Part shown: positions 16,178 through 25,140 of the stretch, one piece after another
Position numbering within the stretch: position 1 is the first letter of the stretch
How the letters are laid out: every line of letters starts with the position of its first letter
Program-made: the position numbers and the translations under genes
Notes under the pieces: model-generated
Databases searched by the model: none
Told to the model about the DNA's origin: nothing
The model's input: only the letters and a program-made list of their open reading frames with translations
NCBI GenBank assembly: GCA_905181875.1
Contig: CAJIZH010000003.1
Span: 372,001 to 436,000, forward strand
Direction: 5' to 3'
Length of the DNA stretch: 64,000 nt
From: Flavobacteriales bacterium UBA6770
Lineage (GTDB): Bacteria; Bacteroidota; Bacteroidia; Flavobacteriales_G; Salibacteraceae

Positions 16178-16738
16178 TTAAATCGCTCCGTTTTCTTTTA
16201 CAATAGATAAAGACTGAAGCAATTTATTTACCGCTTGTGTCATACTTGTAGCTGATATAGTTGCTCCTGAAATTCCATCAACTTCCTGGTTAATTCTTGG
16301 TCGGTCTGAAATTCCCATTCCGTTAAATTGGTTTAGCCAACGCGGCGTGCCTATTTGTCGACCATGTTGTTCACGGTAAATAAGCACTTTGGCTTTTTTG
16401 ATAATCAATTCGGGAGAAAGAACCACCATATAGTCAAAGACATTCTTCATACTATTTGCTTGTGAAACATATAGATACCCAATTTTAATATTGTTTTTGT
16501 GTACTTCATAAAAATGCTGATTCATTTCTAGTTTAGCAACCGACTCTATGAATTCCGAAACTTTTACCTTTTTTAGCGAAATAGGAATTTGGATTCCATA
16601 AATTTTTGATAGTGCATTCTCAACTTTCGTTTTTAGCGGAACCGGCCACTTCTCTTGACAAGCAGCACCAAGCTGAATACCAAAAAACACAAAACTTAAA
16701 AGAAATAACCTAAAACTAACGGACAACATACTTTGCAA
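16178..16738 (-). CDS. Exported FMN-binding domain protein (RnfG/NqrC-like)
   Basis: This 186-residue protein has an N-terminal signal/anchor (about residues 6-26, with a Cys at the end that may be a lipidation site) and an FMN-binding domain. The hallmark is DGISGATIS near residue 155, matching the D-x-x-(S/T)-G-A-T motif whose Thr is covalently flavinylated by ApbE in RnfG, NqrC and related proteins. The upstream GIPTRWLN-like segment (GTPRWLNQFNGM) fits the family. Its start overlaps the DUF6607 stop and its stop abuts the membrane protein gene, so it is in one operon. I infer a periplasmic flavin electron carrier, perhaps for reduction of ferric iron or haem iron. No apbE gene lies in the window. 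Confidence 0.85.
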   Translation of the reverse strand: MQSMLSVSFRLFLLSFVFFGIQLGAACQEKWPVPLKTKVENALSKIYGIQIPISLKKVKVSEFIESVAKLEMNQHFYEVHKNNIKIGYLYVSQANSMKNVFDYMVVLSPELIIKKAKVLIYREQHGRQIGTPRWLNQFNGMGISDRPRINQEVDGISGATISATSMTQAVNKLLQSLSIVKENGAI

Positions 16739-17633
16739 TTAAGGCTTCAATTTCTGCTTTTTTTTCGTAATTATTTCCATAAAACAAGTGCTCATAAATG
16801 TGCTTATCTTCTACTTTATCCTTAAGCTCTAAGTTCTTTTGTTCTCCGTAAACATCCTCCCAAACAGTTCGAACAACAGCCCATTTATTTTGATTCTTTG
16901 CCCACCATTCTTTGGCAGGGTTACAGTCTTCATTTGCCCTATTTACATAAGTATTGTAGCCTTTTTCTTGCACCAATAAAACATCTTCTTTTCCGTTTTC
17001 GCGAATCACTTTATCGTTATCTTGTTCGTGTAACCAGTCTTCACCCTTGATTTGAACTCGATTACCCCTCTTCATTACGTTATAATCGCTACGTTTAGTA
17101 TATTCTCTTCTTGGAAGTGGAGAGTCGGCCTTGTTATACCATGAAGCAGTTCCGTCTACATGTGTCCAAGTTGCTGTCCCTGTATATCTTGGGCTATCGT
17201 CTACTTGGTAAACCTCTTGCGTCCACTTACCCTCAACCTCTTTTTTAGACTTAGGCTCATAAGCCCATTTATTATTTTTGTCGAAGCGATATACTTCAGT
17301 TTTTTCAAACGTCCAGTCTTGTCTCCAGTGTTTAATAATCATGGAGTCGTTGATAATAAGCAAGTGCTGAAGCACTATTTTGTCTTCGGTTTTCTGTATG
17401 ACTTCGGCATATTCAAAGGCTGCTGAGGTATAGTCAAAAGCCATTTCATAATCAATTTCAGGTGCGAAAGTTTCTGTGTATTTAAATGAAACATTGTAGC
17501 AACCTGCCATTGAAATAATAGCTTGAATATCTTTTTGTTTTTTGTCTTTTTGTGCATTTAAAACAACTGTATATCCAGTCAGTAATACCAAAATTAAAAG
17601 TGATGGCTTTCTAAGTAGTAAATTATACTTCAT
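16716..17633 (-). CDS. DUF6607 exported protein
   Basis: This 305-residue exported protein has a signal peptide (about residues 1-27, ending LNAQ) and the conserved start of the mature domain, MAGCYNVSFKYTETF (about 42-56), followed by many Trp/Tyr/Asp-rich blocks (WTHVDGTASWYNKADS, GEDWLHEQDNDKVI). These match my memory of the DUF6607 family, which often sits near TonB receptors and iron or haem uptake genes in Bacteroidota and proteobacteria. Its biochemical role is unknown. It is the first gene of a minus-strand operon (DUF6607, FMN-binding protein, four-helix protein) with a TTG-N20-TATTTTTG promoter and an inverted-repeat operator just upstream. Confidence 0.82.
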   Translation of the reverse strand: MKYNLLLRKPSLLILVLLTGYTVVLNAQKDKKQKDIQAIISMAGCYNVSFKYTETFAPEIDYEMAFDYTSAAFEYAEVIQKTEDKIVLQHLLIINDSMIIKHWRQDWTFEKTEVYRFDKNNKWAYEPKSKKEVEGKWTQEVYQVDDSPRYTGTATWTHVDGTASWYNKADSPLPRREYTKRSDYNVMKRGNRVQIKGEDWLHEQDNDKVIRENGKEDVLLVQEKGYNTYVNRANEDCNPAKEWWAKNQNKWAVVRTVWEDVYGEQKNLELKDKVEDKHIYEHLFYGNNYEKKAEIEALIAKYVVR

Positions 17634-17656
17634 GCTGTATTGTAATTAATTTCTTA

Positions 17657-17687
17657 CAAAAATAAAAACCTATTTATCAGCAATCAA
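17657..17687 (-). promoter_or_regulatory. Promoter of the DUF6607 operon
   Basis: On the minus strand, TTG (17685-17687), 20 bases, then TATTTTTG (17657-17664). The predicted transcript starts about 15-20 bases before the ATG. Confidence 0.72.
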
Positions 17688-17710
17688 TCGCTTCTTTGGG
17701 TCAATCTACC

Positions 17711-17726
17711 TACCATAATAATGGTA
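17711..17726. promoter_or_regulatory. Operator B: TACCA-N6-TGGTA upstream of the DUF6607 operon
   Basis: TACCATAATAATGGTA, perfect through its first and last six bases, lies 23 bases upstream of the -33 element of the DUF6607 promoter and just after the luxR stop codon. Confidence 0.75.
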
Positions 17727-17729
17727 TTG

Positions 17730-18377
17730 TTAATTAGAAATCAACCCCACATTTATGGCATACATTGTTAATTCGGTGACGGACTTTATTCCTAATTTTT
17801 GAAAGATATTTCTTCTATGGGTATGAATAGTGTGGTGGCTTAGGTGTAGCTTCGTTGCGATCACTTTATTGGTAAAACCGCTAGTAATTAGTGCCGTTAT
17901 TTCATTTTCTCTTGCGGACAATGCAGTAGGTTCACAGTTGGCAATTTCATCAGTTGTAAACTGCTTGTTTAGAATAATATCTAAGACTTTATTGCAATAA
18001 AATTTTTCGCCTTTTGCAATGGCAAAAACTGCGTGAATTACCTCCGCCTCGTCGCATTGTCGAGTTAAATATCCTTGAATTCCTTTTTCTAATACTCGCA
18101 GTACTTCAAGTGGTGATTCAATGTCAGAAATTATTAGAATTTTCAGATGTGGATATTTACTTTTTAATTCAATGGTAGAATCAAAAGAGAAGTGCTCCTT
18201 AGAGCCTGGATCGATTACAATTATTTCGAAATCGCCATTCTTCAGTGAAGTAAACATCTGTGCTTCAGAGCGAACCGTCTGAATGTTATCTATTCCTTCA
18301 CCCTTTCGCAAAACGGCATTAAGCCCATTCGCCATAAGCACATTTGCGTTTGCATTTAGTATGTTGAAGTCTTTCAT
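17730..18377 (-). CDS. LuxR/NarL-family regulator with degenerate receiver domain
   Basis: This 215-residue protein has a receiver-like N-terminal domain and a NarL/FixJ helix-turn-helix (about residues 150-212: LSARENEITALITSGFT, then VIATKLHLSHHTIHTHRRNI and FQKLGIKS). The receiver keeps a candidate phospho-Asp (D56 in IIVIDPGS), but the acidic pair that binds Mg2+ is replaced (N10, A11 where Asp-Asp is expected) and the conserved Lys is Arg in GYLTRQC. It may act without classical phosphorylation or be activated by a ligand. No histidine kinase gene is adjacent. An inverted repeat overlaps its promoter, and two copies precede haem-locus genes. NarL-type proteins bind TACC-type half-sites in similar geometry, so this is the likely regulator of the locus. 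Confidence 0.85.
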   Translation of the reverse strand: MKDFNILNANANVLMANGLNAVLRKGEGIDNIQTVRSEAQMFTSLKNGDFEIIVIDPGSKEHFSFDSTIELKSKYPHLKILIISDIESPLEVLRVLEKGIQGYLTRQCDEAEVIHAVFAIAKGEKFYCNKVLDIILNKQFTTDEIANCEPTALSARENEITALITSGFTNKVIATKLHLSHHTIHTHRRNIFQKLGIKSVTELTMYAINVGLISN

Positions 18378-18380
18378 TAT

Positions 18381-18395
18381 TTAGAATTATTCTAA
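18381..18395. promoter_or_regulatory. Perfect palindrome in the luxR leader
   Basis: TTAGAATTATTCTAA lies just upstream of the luxR start codon, at or after the predicted transcription start. It might be a second operator, or a chance AT palindrome. Confidence 0.35.
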
Positions 18396-18399
18396 ATAG

Positions 18400-18430
18400 C
18401 AAAGATGGCACCAAATTGCTAGAACACCAA
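18400..18430 (-). promoter_or_regulatory. Putative luxR promoter
   Basis: On the minus strand, TTG (18428-18430), 20 bases, then CATCTTTG (18400-18407), one mismatch from TAnnTTTG. The imperfect -7 box fits a promoter that needs an activator. Confidence 0.5.
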
Positions 18431-18446
18431 TACCATTGATGTGGTA
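18431..18446. promoter_or_regulatory. Operator A: TACCA-N6-TGGTA overlapping the luxR promoter edge
   Basis: TACCATTGATGTGGTA abuts the -33 TTG of luxR. Outer ACCA/TGGT arms extend the symmetry. Its position suggests autoregulation. The rest of the 547-base gap to clpX (18447-18924) is AT-rich, with no other gene or RNA that I can see. Confidence 0.7.
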
Positions 18447-18924
18447 TTTGGTTAATTAAAAAACATCTGAAGTTATTTAGTTATACTGCAGAATTTTGGC
18501 TGCCTGAACAACAGTTTTTAAAAACTAAGAGAAGTATTAATTACTGAATTAAATTGTAGGCTCAATTTCTTAATTACATTCTGCAAAGAATCGGATTCGA
18601 TAAATCTAATGATAGCATCTGATTTAAGAAGAAAATGCTAGCCTAAAAAAAGAATAGATAGCCTTAAACTACTTGCACAATAAACACATTATGAGTTGAA
18701 ACTCTTGTTATATAGTTTTATCATTAAGCGTTGTATATGATATTTATCTTGATAGCAAACATTTATTTACATCACATGATTGTTGATAAAGCATGTAATA
18801 CGATACTTGCAAAAGAACTCTCACTAAATCTATATAAAAACTGGAAGTCCAATCTACCCTCAATGAAATAAAACAAAAAAAACGACATATATCGCCTTTT
18901 TTATTTTATTTCTTTCTTAAAATT

Positions 18925-20160
18925 CTAAGCCACCTTCAAATTTTGAATCGTAGAGTTTTTTAGTTTTTCTTTAGCATAGCTTAGAGTCAACTTAAACTCT
19001 TTTATGTCTTTTTTAGAGGGCAAATCATACATAGCATCAATCATAACAGCCTCAAAAATGGATCGTAAACCTCTAGCTCCAAGTGCAAATTCCATTGCCT
19101 TTTTAACCATAAAATCCAATACATCTTTATCAACTGTAAGTTTAATGTCTTCCATATCAAACAATTTAATGTACTGTTTGATCAGAGCATTTTTAGGCTC
19201 CGTAATAATTCTACGTAGCGCAGATTCATCTAATGGATTTAAATATGTAAGCACGGGAAAGCGACCAATTAATTCTGGAATTAATCCGAATTTCTTCAAA
19301 TCCTGTGGCGTTACATATTGGTACATGTTTGCACTTTCCACCTTACTTAAACGCTTAGATTTAGAAGCATATCCAACAGACGTAGTGTTCAGTCTTGAGC
19401 TGATTAACTTTTCAATTCCACCAAATGCTCCTCCTGTTACAAAAAGGATATTCTTGGTATTGATAGTCACCAGCTTTTGCTCGGGATGTTTCCTACCACC
19501 TTTCGGTGGAACACCAATTTCAGCACCTTCTAGTAATTTCAACATTGCTTGTTGAACGCCTTCTCCAGAGACATCTCTTGTTATTGACGGATTGTCACTC
19601 TTACGAGCAATCTTATCGATTTCATCAATAAAAACAATTCCTCTTTCAGCTGCAGTAACGTCAAAATCAGCTGCTTGCAACAACTTAGCAAGAATACTTT
19701 CTACATCCTCTCCAACATAACCAGCTTCAGTGATAACCGTAGCATCAGCAACTGCAAATGGAACATTCAAAATCTTTGCAACTGTCTTGGCTAACAATGT
19801 TTTTCCAGTTCCAGTTTCACCCAAAAGAATAACATTTGATTTTTCAATCTCTACATCATCGTTTTCGTCTTTTTGAGTAATCCGTTTGTAATGATTGTAA
19901 ACGGCAACAGAAAGCACTTTTTTAGCTTGCTCCTGACCAATTACAAACTCATCCAAATGAGATTTAATATCTCTCGGCTTAAGTAGATTCAACGACTTTG
20001 AAATCGTTGATTCTACTCGCTGAGTGACTTCTTCTTCCACAATATGCTGCGCTTGCGAAATACAACCGTCACAAATGTGACCCGATATCCCTGCTATCAG
20101 AATGTTTACTTCGCTTTTGCTCTTACCGCAAAACGAACACTTTGGTTCATTTTTAGACAT
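18925..20160 (-). CDS. clpX: ClpX, ATP-dependent protease ATPase subunit
   Basis: This 411-residue AAA+ unfoldase feeds substrates to ClpP. The N-terminal zinc finger has Cys8, Cys11, Cys30 and Cys33. The Walker A motif GETGTGKT is at residues 114-121 and Walker B VFIDEIDK near 176. The GYVGEDVE pore-1-type loop and the sensor/R finger region ([12 protein letters not shown]) are present. A C-terminal ClpX small domain follows. It lies 3 bases after clpP in a tig-clpP-clpX run. Length and motifs are normal and the gene is intact. Confidence 0.98.
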   Translation of the reverse strand: MSKNEPKCSFCGKSKSEVNILIAGISGHICDGCISQAQHIVEEEVTQRVESTISKSLNLLKPRDIKSHLDEFVIGQEQAKKVLSVAVYNHYKRITQKDENDDVEIEKSNVILLGETGTGKTLLAKTVAKILNVPFAVADATVITEAGYVGEDVESILAKLLQAADFDVTAAERGIVFIDEIDKIARKSDNPSITRDVSGEGVQQAMLKLLEGAEIGVPPKGGRKHPEQKLVTINTKNILFVTGGAFGGIEKLISSRLNTTSVGYASKSKRLSKVESANMYQYVTPQDLKKFGLIPELIGRFPVLTYLNPLDESALRRIITEPKNALIKQYIKLFDMEDIKLTVDKDVLDFMVKKAMEFALGARGLRSIFEAVMIDAMYDLPSKKDIKEFKLTLSYAKEKLKNSTIQNLKVA

Positions 20161-20163
20161 TGT

Positions 20164-20838
20164 TTATTTTGTTAGTACTTCATCAACCATACCGTATGCT
20201 TTGGACTCATCTGCAGTCATCCAGTAATCGCGATCGCCATCTTCCCAAATCTTGTCATAAGTTTGATCTGAATGTTTTGCGATAATCTCGTACAGTTCTT
20301 TCTTTAATTTTTGAATTTCTCTAGCTGTAATTTCAATATCACTAGCTTGTCCTTGTGCACCACCCATTGGCTGATGAATCATTACTCTAGCATGAGGTAA
20401 AGCAGATCGCTTTCCTTTTTCACCAGCGCATAATAATACAGCACCCATTGAAGCTGCCATTCCAGTGCAAATAGTAGCTACATCTGGCTCAATGTATTGC
20501 ATAGTATCATAAATACCTAATCCCGCATATACAGATCCACCAGGGCTGTTCAAGTAAATTTGAACATCTTTTGTTGCATCAGCAGAAGCTAAAAATAACA
20601 ATTGCGCTTGCACAATATTCGCAACTTGATCATCGATTCCAGTTCCCAAGAAAATGATTCTATCCATCATTAACCGCGAAAAAACGTCCATAGCTTGAAC
20701 ATTCATCTGACGCTCTTCCAAAATATATGGAGTCATTCCACGCATTGGTCGAATGCTAGATTCAATATAGTTATCGACTGCCATACCGCTCATGCCTTTG
20801 TGCATGGTGGCGTATTTTCTAAATTCTTTTCCGTCCAT
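20164..20838 (-). CDS. clpP: ClpP, ATP-dependent protease proteolytic subunit
   Basis: This 224-residue serine protease of the Clp complex has catalytic Ser in GMAASMGAVLL, His in RVMIHQPMGG and Asp in TADESKAYGMVDEVL. The LFLASADATKDVQIYLNSPG region (handle and substrate channel) is typical. The N-terminus is somewhat longer than in E. coli. It starts two bases after the trigger-factor stop and ends three bases before clpX, so all three are cotranscribed from one upstream promoter. Degrades proteins unfolded by ClpX in the cytoplasm. No anomaly. Confidence 0.98.
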   Translation of the reverse strand: MDGKEFRKYATMHKGMSGMAVDNYIESSIRPMRGMTPYILEERQMNVQAMDVFSRLMMDRIIFLGTGIDDQVANIVQAQLLFLASADATKDVQIYLNSPGGSVYAGLGIYDTMQYIEPDVATICTGMAASMGAVLLCAGEKGKRSALPHARVMIHQPMGGAQGQASDIEITAREIQKLKKELYEIIAKHSDQTYDKIWEDGDRDYWMTADESKAYGMVDEVLTK

Positions 20839-20840
20839 TA

Positions 20841-22238
20841 TTACATTTTTACCAAGTTAGATAAACTATCTAGAATACCTTTTTTAGGATTATTGCCAGT
20901 TGCTAATTTAACGAAATCATCAAAGCTTACTTCCTTAGTCTTTAAGTTCAAGGTTTCTTTATACACATTTAACAGCTTTTCTTGCATAAGCTGTTCATAA
21001 ATCTGACGTGATTCTTCATTCTTAGAAAGGTAGTTTTTAGCTGCACTTTCAATATCATCTTCAGTTACTTCACTTCCATATTGAGACATTTGCTGAGCAA
21101 ACAAAGATTTAGTTCTTTCTAAAGCATCAGCAAATTCAACTTTAATTTCCGTCTCATTAATTACTTGATTTTCAATTAACTGGCGTTTCATGTTTTCAAT
21201 AAAACCATCGAAATCTTTTTCGATTTCTTCTGCTGCAACGTCCTTATTGGAAAGCGCTAACCATCTTTTCAAGAAATCTTGAGGAAGAGTGATCTTATGC
21301 TTTTCATTTAGCTTTTCGAATAAATGTTTTACCAACAATTTATCTGAATCACTTTCTAATGTCTTTTCTAAATCTTCAGCCAAACGCGTTTTGAACTCGT
21401 CTTCCGTTTTTACCGTTCCAGGACCAAAAAGTTTGTCAAAAAACTCTTGATTAATCTCACATGGAGTTACTTGGTGAATTTTCTTGATCACTAATTCAAA
21501 TTGTTTACCAATAGAATTAAGATCTTTTTTGTCAACGTGCAACATAGCAGCTAAATCTGCGTCGCCTTTGCTATAATCCCTTGGGTCAACAACCAATTTA
21601 GCTTCTAGTCCTTTACCTAACAACGACTTTTTAGAAGTTGCTTTTTCTAAATATTCTAGAGCAATACTTGCGTGACTATGAATTCCGCCTTCTACTTTAT
21701 TGCCATTACCATCCAACTCACTCATCGCAGCATTAACCATGTCGCTTTCGCCCACAATTTCAACTTCTTTAATAGAACCATATCGACGAGTTAAGTCTTT
21801 TGTGTATTTGGTTACTAATGCAACATCAACCTTTATCTTGTAATAATCCATCTTAAATTTATTAGATAGACCAATTTCCAATTTTGGAGAAATGCCGATA
21901 TCGTATTTAAATTCAAAAGACTCACCTTCTGCAAGTGACTCTCGAATTTCTTCATCCTTTCCAGGAATAGGATTTCCAAGAACTTGAAGTTTTTCAGTTT
22001 CGATGTATTTGTACAAACTATCGACCAACATTTTATTCACCTCTTCAGCCATAACGCCTTCGATGTACATTTTCTTAACAACCCCAAAAGGAACTTTTCC
22101 TTTTCTAAAGCCAGGCAAATTTGCCTTTGCACGATAGTCCTTAAGAACCGTGTTAACTTTTTCTTGATAATCTTCTGGAGTTATTGTAATGCTTATTACT
22201 GCATTAAGGTCGTCTATTTTGTCTTGTTTAATATCCAT
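20841..22238 (-). CDS. tig: Trigger factor, ribosome-associated chaperone
   Basis: This 465-residue protein binds ribosomes and nascent chains. The N-terminal ribosome-binding signature PGFRKGKVPFGVVKKMYIE is present near residues 40-60. A divergent central region stands where the PPIase domain is expected, as is common in Bacteroidota, and a long helical C-terminal domain follows. It is the first gene of the tig-clpP-clpX run, an order conserved in many bacteria. A TACTTTTG promoter box lies about 80 bases upstream of its ATG. Confidence 0.95.
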   Translation of the reverse strand: MDIKQDKIDDLNAVISITITPEDYQEKVNTVLKDYRAKANLPGFRKGKVPFGVVKKMYIEGVMAEEVNKMLVDSLYKYIETEKLQVLGNPIPGKDEEIRESLAEGESFEFKYDIGISPKLEIGLSNKFKMDYYKIKVDVALVTKYTKDLTRRYGSIKEVEIVGESDMVNAAMSELDGNGNKVEGGIHSHASIALEYLEKATSKKSLLGKGLEAKLVVDPRDYSKGDADLAAMLHVDKKDLNSIGKQFELVIKKIHQVTPCEINQEFFDKLFGPGTVKTEDEFKTRLAEDLEKTLESDSDKLLVKHLFEKLNEKHKITLPQDFLKRWLALSNKDVAAEEIEKDFDGFIENMKRQLIENQVINETEIKVEFADALERTKSLFAQQMSQYGSEVTEDDIESAAKNYLSKNEESRQIYEQLMQEKLLNVYKETLNLKTKEVSFDDFVKLATGNNPKKGILDSLSNLVKM

Positions 22239-22318
22239 TTCAAGATGTATTTTCTTTGCTAAAAGCCTTTATTTCAATCAAATACCCAAACCTATCCAAT
22301 TAATAAAATTTGGGGCTG

Positions 22319-22326
22319 CAAAAGTA
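22319..22326 (-). promoter_or_regulatory. -7 element of the tig-clpP-clpX promoter
   Basis: TACTTTTG on the minus strand. A good -33 TTG is not evident. The 387-base gap between tig and the next gene shows no other structured element. Confidence 0.5.
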
Positions 22327-22625
22327 AGGGTTTTAATGAATTATTGAATATTTTTCGTTCGCATGATTAGGTTTGACGCTACTAATTATAGTTGATTAAC
22401 CTTTACAAAGACTACCCATGTCCTTTATGATAACTACTGATATAGAAAAATTATAGAATACAAGCAACTCAAAAGTGGCAAAAGCCACCTAAAAGCAAAC
22501 TTTTCAACCTAAATAAAACTCTTTTATCCGATTAAAAGAAAGTACACGTTAATACGTTATTAAAGAACTTTTATATTTAAACTAACTAGACTTTTAGCCA
22601 ATTAGAATTCGTACTTTGGTATTGA

Positions 22626-24257
22626 ATGAACTCTCAAATTATGAAAAAATTTTGCACTGGTTTTGCCTTTACAATGGCATTAACATTTGCCACTGCGCAA
22701 ATAGATACTATTAATAATGGCAAATCTATTTATATCGATTCTGCTCAAAATTTGAAAATGGAAATTCCTTTCAAAAAAAGAATGGTTGATGGAACTGTAA
22801 AAGGTTTTGATTTAACTTCAACAAATTTGATGCTGGAAGGCTCGAGTAAAAAAAACCAAAAACAAGGAACCTGGAATTATTACGAATACGACTCATTAGA
22901 CAACAAAATAATTATTCAATATTACTCATGGCTTAACGATACGCTTAATGGTCCATTTCAAGAATTAAAGGATTCACTTCAACTAAATGGAGGATATTCT
23001 AAAAACCTGCTAAACGGAGCTTACAAAGAATCAATTGTATCAATAGATGATTCCGGAAAAACAATTGTTACTCCTTTAGATTCTGGGCAATATGTAAAAG
23101 GAGTTCAATACGGTTTATGGACATATTTGAATAACGGAAACTTGCATAAAGTGGGCAGTTACGAAAAAGGTAAACTTCATCTGCATTGGAAGGTTTATGA
23201 TACTCTCAATGCACAACCGCAAAGATTAATGCAAGACATTCAATATTTTGAAGGCGTTAAAACTGGTTCTGAATTAATTTACTTCAAATACTTAGACGGA
23301 AAAACAATTAAAGAAACAGAATCTATTCCTTGGCAAATGGGGGAATTAAGTGGTATCTATTCTAAAAAAGATGCCAAAGGAATTATTTTAGAGTCTGGAA
23401 CTTACTCCGAGGATATAAAAATTGGAAAATGGATATATCGAAATCCATCTAAAAATACTATTGAAAAAGTTGCCTATTTAAATAATCAACTCAACGGTCC
23501 CTATCAAATGGATAAAAATTCGATAACGGTAATCAAAGGAACTTACGCCTTAGATAAAAAAAATAAGACTTGGAGTTATTATTCTGAAACTGGGAACCTA
23601 ACAAGAGAAGAATTTTATGAAAACGGCATAAAATCGGGCGAATGGAGTTATTATAACGGACAGAAACTACTTACGCATTCCATCGTTTACGACGAAAACA
23701 AAGTTGTTGAATTGTATCGTTTCAATAAAAATGGTGCTGAAACCTTAAAGTTGGAACTTGATTATAGTCCAGAAAATTACCTTAAAATCACAGCTGAAGA
23801 GCAAATGATAGATAGCTCAGAATCAGTTGATTTAATGTATCAACCTGAAGGTGACACATTAAATGAAAATACTTTTTTGATTACTTACTTAAAGTCAGGA
23901 AAGGATACCGCAGTTTTCAAAAGACATGGGGGATATTCTGTAACAAAAACCGGTTCGGTAGAATATCGAGGAGTTTACTCTACGAATATTAAACAAGGCG
24001 ACTGGTCGTATTTTTACAATCCTCGTATAGTTTGGAAAAAAGTATTCAAAAACGGTATCATGAGTGAGGAATTGTTTTTAGACAAATCCAGCGGGAGGAA
24101 AGTAGAAAAGGGTGAATACGTGCTTTGGTTTGGCCCTGAAAGACCTCAGGTGGAGTTCAAAATCCAAAATGGTTTAAGAGATGGAAAAAGTATTTGGTAC
24201 AAGAAAAATGGCGAGGAATTGAAAGTAGAAAAATACAAAGACGGCATGCTCAACTAG
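22626..24257 (+). CDS. Exported YwqK/MORN-like repeat protein
   Basis: This 543-residue exported protein has a signal peptide from the internal Met at residue 6 (MKKFCTGFAFTMALTFATAQ). It contains many short beta-strand repeats of the type G-x-W-x-Y-Y/N-x-x-G (QGTWNYYEYDS, YGLWTYLNNG, SGEWSYYNGQ, QGDWSYFYNP), the pattern of the MORN-like YwqK family. Such proteins in Bacteroidota are typically periplasmic or surface scaffolds, and are often misnamed antitoxins. It is a single gene with its own downstream terminator. Both ATG codons are possible; the signal peptide points to 22641. Confidence 0.8.
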   Translation: MNSQIMKKFCTGFAFTMALTFATAQIDTINNGKSIYIDSAQNLKMEIPFKKRMVDGTVKGFDLTSTNLMLEGSSKKNQKQGTWNYYEYDSLDNKIIIQYYSWLNDTLNGPFQELKDSLQLNGGYSKNLLNGAYKESIVSIDDSGKTIVTPLDSGQYVKGVQYGLWTYLNNGNLHKVGSYEKGKLHLHWKVYDTLNAQPQRLMQDIQYFEGVKTGSELIYFKYLDGKTIKETESIPWQMGELSGIYSKKDAKGIILESGTYSEDIKIGKWIYRNPSKNTIEKVAYLNNQLNGPYQMDKNSITVIKGTYALDKKNKTWSYYSETGNLTREEFYENGIKSGEWSYYNGQKLLTHSIVYDENKVVELYRFNKNGAETLKLELDYSPENYLKITAEEQMIDSSESVDLMYQPEGDTLNENTFLITYLKSGKDTAVFKRHGGYSVTKTGSVEYRGVYSTNIKQGDWSYFYNPRIVWKKVFKNGIMSEELFLDKSSGRKVEKGEYVLWFGPERPQVEFKIQNGLRDGKSIWYKKNGEELKVEKYKDGMLN

Positions 24258-24283
24258 CGCTGCCAGTTTCTATTTAATTATTG

Positions 24284-24317
24284 AAAAGCTTGTTTATTAA
24301 AAACAGGCTTTTTTTTA
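24284..24317 (+). terminator. Terminator after the YwqK-like gene
   Basis: AAAGCTTGTTT and AAACAGGCTTT pair around ATTAA (one mismatch), followed by a T8 run. Confidence 0.75.
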
Positions 24318-24342
24318 TTTCAAAGCTTAATAAATCCAATAT

Positions 24343-25140
24343 TTGAAGTTAGTGAAATCTCAAGTTTATTATATCGTAGGTGACGTACATGGTCAATATC
24401 AGCGACTTTCAAGGCGCCTTAAATCTGCAGGATTAACCTCCGAAAATGGAAAACTCACCTTCAATTCTGGTAAACTATTATTCCTTGGAGATTTATTGGA
24501 TCGCGGACCTGACTCCCGCAAAGTCATTGAACTAGTCAAACAACTTCATGAAGCCGGAATTGCAGAAGTCATTTTAGGAAACCACGAGTTCAATTTTCTG
24601 GGCTATCTAAATAAATTAGATAAACGTTCTTTCTTGCGCAGGCATACTTTAAAAAACCTAAGGCAACACAGCGCTACATTAAAGAGCTACAAGAGTCATA
24701 AAAATGATTTAGAAACTCACCTGGCATGGCTGAAAAGTCTCCCTTTATTTTTTGAAAATAAGCACTTCAGAGCTGTTCACGCCTGTTGGGATCCTCAATG
24801 GATAAAGTGGTTAAATACAAAATACCCTGAAGGATTAAGGAATGAAGGTTTCTTTCAGAATAGCTATAAAATTGGTAAAAAATCATTTTTCTGTATTGAA
24901 CGTTTACTAAAAGGACCCGAACTCACTTTGCCTGATGCATTTACAAGTATCGATTCTGAGGGAAACATCCAATCTGGAATACGCTATAAATGGTGGCAAA
25001 AAAACAAAGGAAAATCGCTGAAAGAAGTAATTACAAAATGGAATGAAAAATGGCAGAACACCTCCTTCAATTCGTCATTTGAAAATCGTTCTTTGAGCTA
25101 TTCCAAAAAACGAAAAGCCACTGTTTATTGGGCATTATAA
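24343..25140 (+). CDS. PP2A-like metallophosphatase with frameshifted C-terminus
   Basis: This is a 265-residue calcineurin-like phosphoesterase of the PrpE/Ap4A-hydrolase type. The metal-binding signature is intact: GDVHGQ (about residues 14-19), GDLLDRGPDS (about 49-58) and GNHEFN (about 80-85). The catalytic HACWDPQW block is near residue 145. The product is cut at VYWAL because an A6 run at 25105-25110 shifts the frame; with five A the frame would continue PLFIGHYNFNNHPE, the normal end of this family, to 25273. The lost segment includes the late GHY metal-ligand motif. The start is TTG, with GTG three codons later also possible. Confidence 0.8.
   Translation: MKLVKSQVYYIVGDVHGQYQRLSRRLKSAGLTSENGKLTFNSGKLLFLGDLLDRGPDSRKVIELVKQLHEAGIAEVILGNHEFNFLGYLNKLDKRSFLRRHTLKNLRQHSATLKSYKSHKNDLETHLAWLKSLPLFFENKHFRAVHACWDPQWIKWLNTKYPEGLRNEGFFQNSYKIGKKSFFCIERLLKGPELTLPDAFTSIDSEGNIQSGIRYKWWQKNKGKSLKEVITKWNEKWQNTSFNSSFENRSLSYSKKRKATVYWAL

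Noticed and set aside
18447..18924. Possible ncRNA or small gene in the luxR-clpX gap
   Set aside because: AT-rich sequence without a clear promoter-terminator pair; only a weak hairpin near 18882-18900 that might end the clpX transcript.
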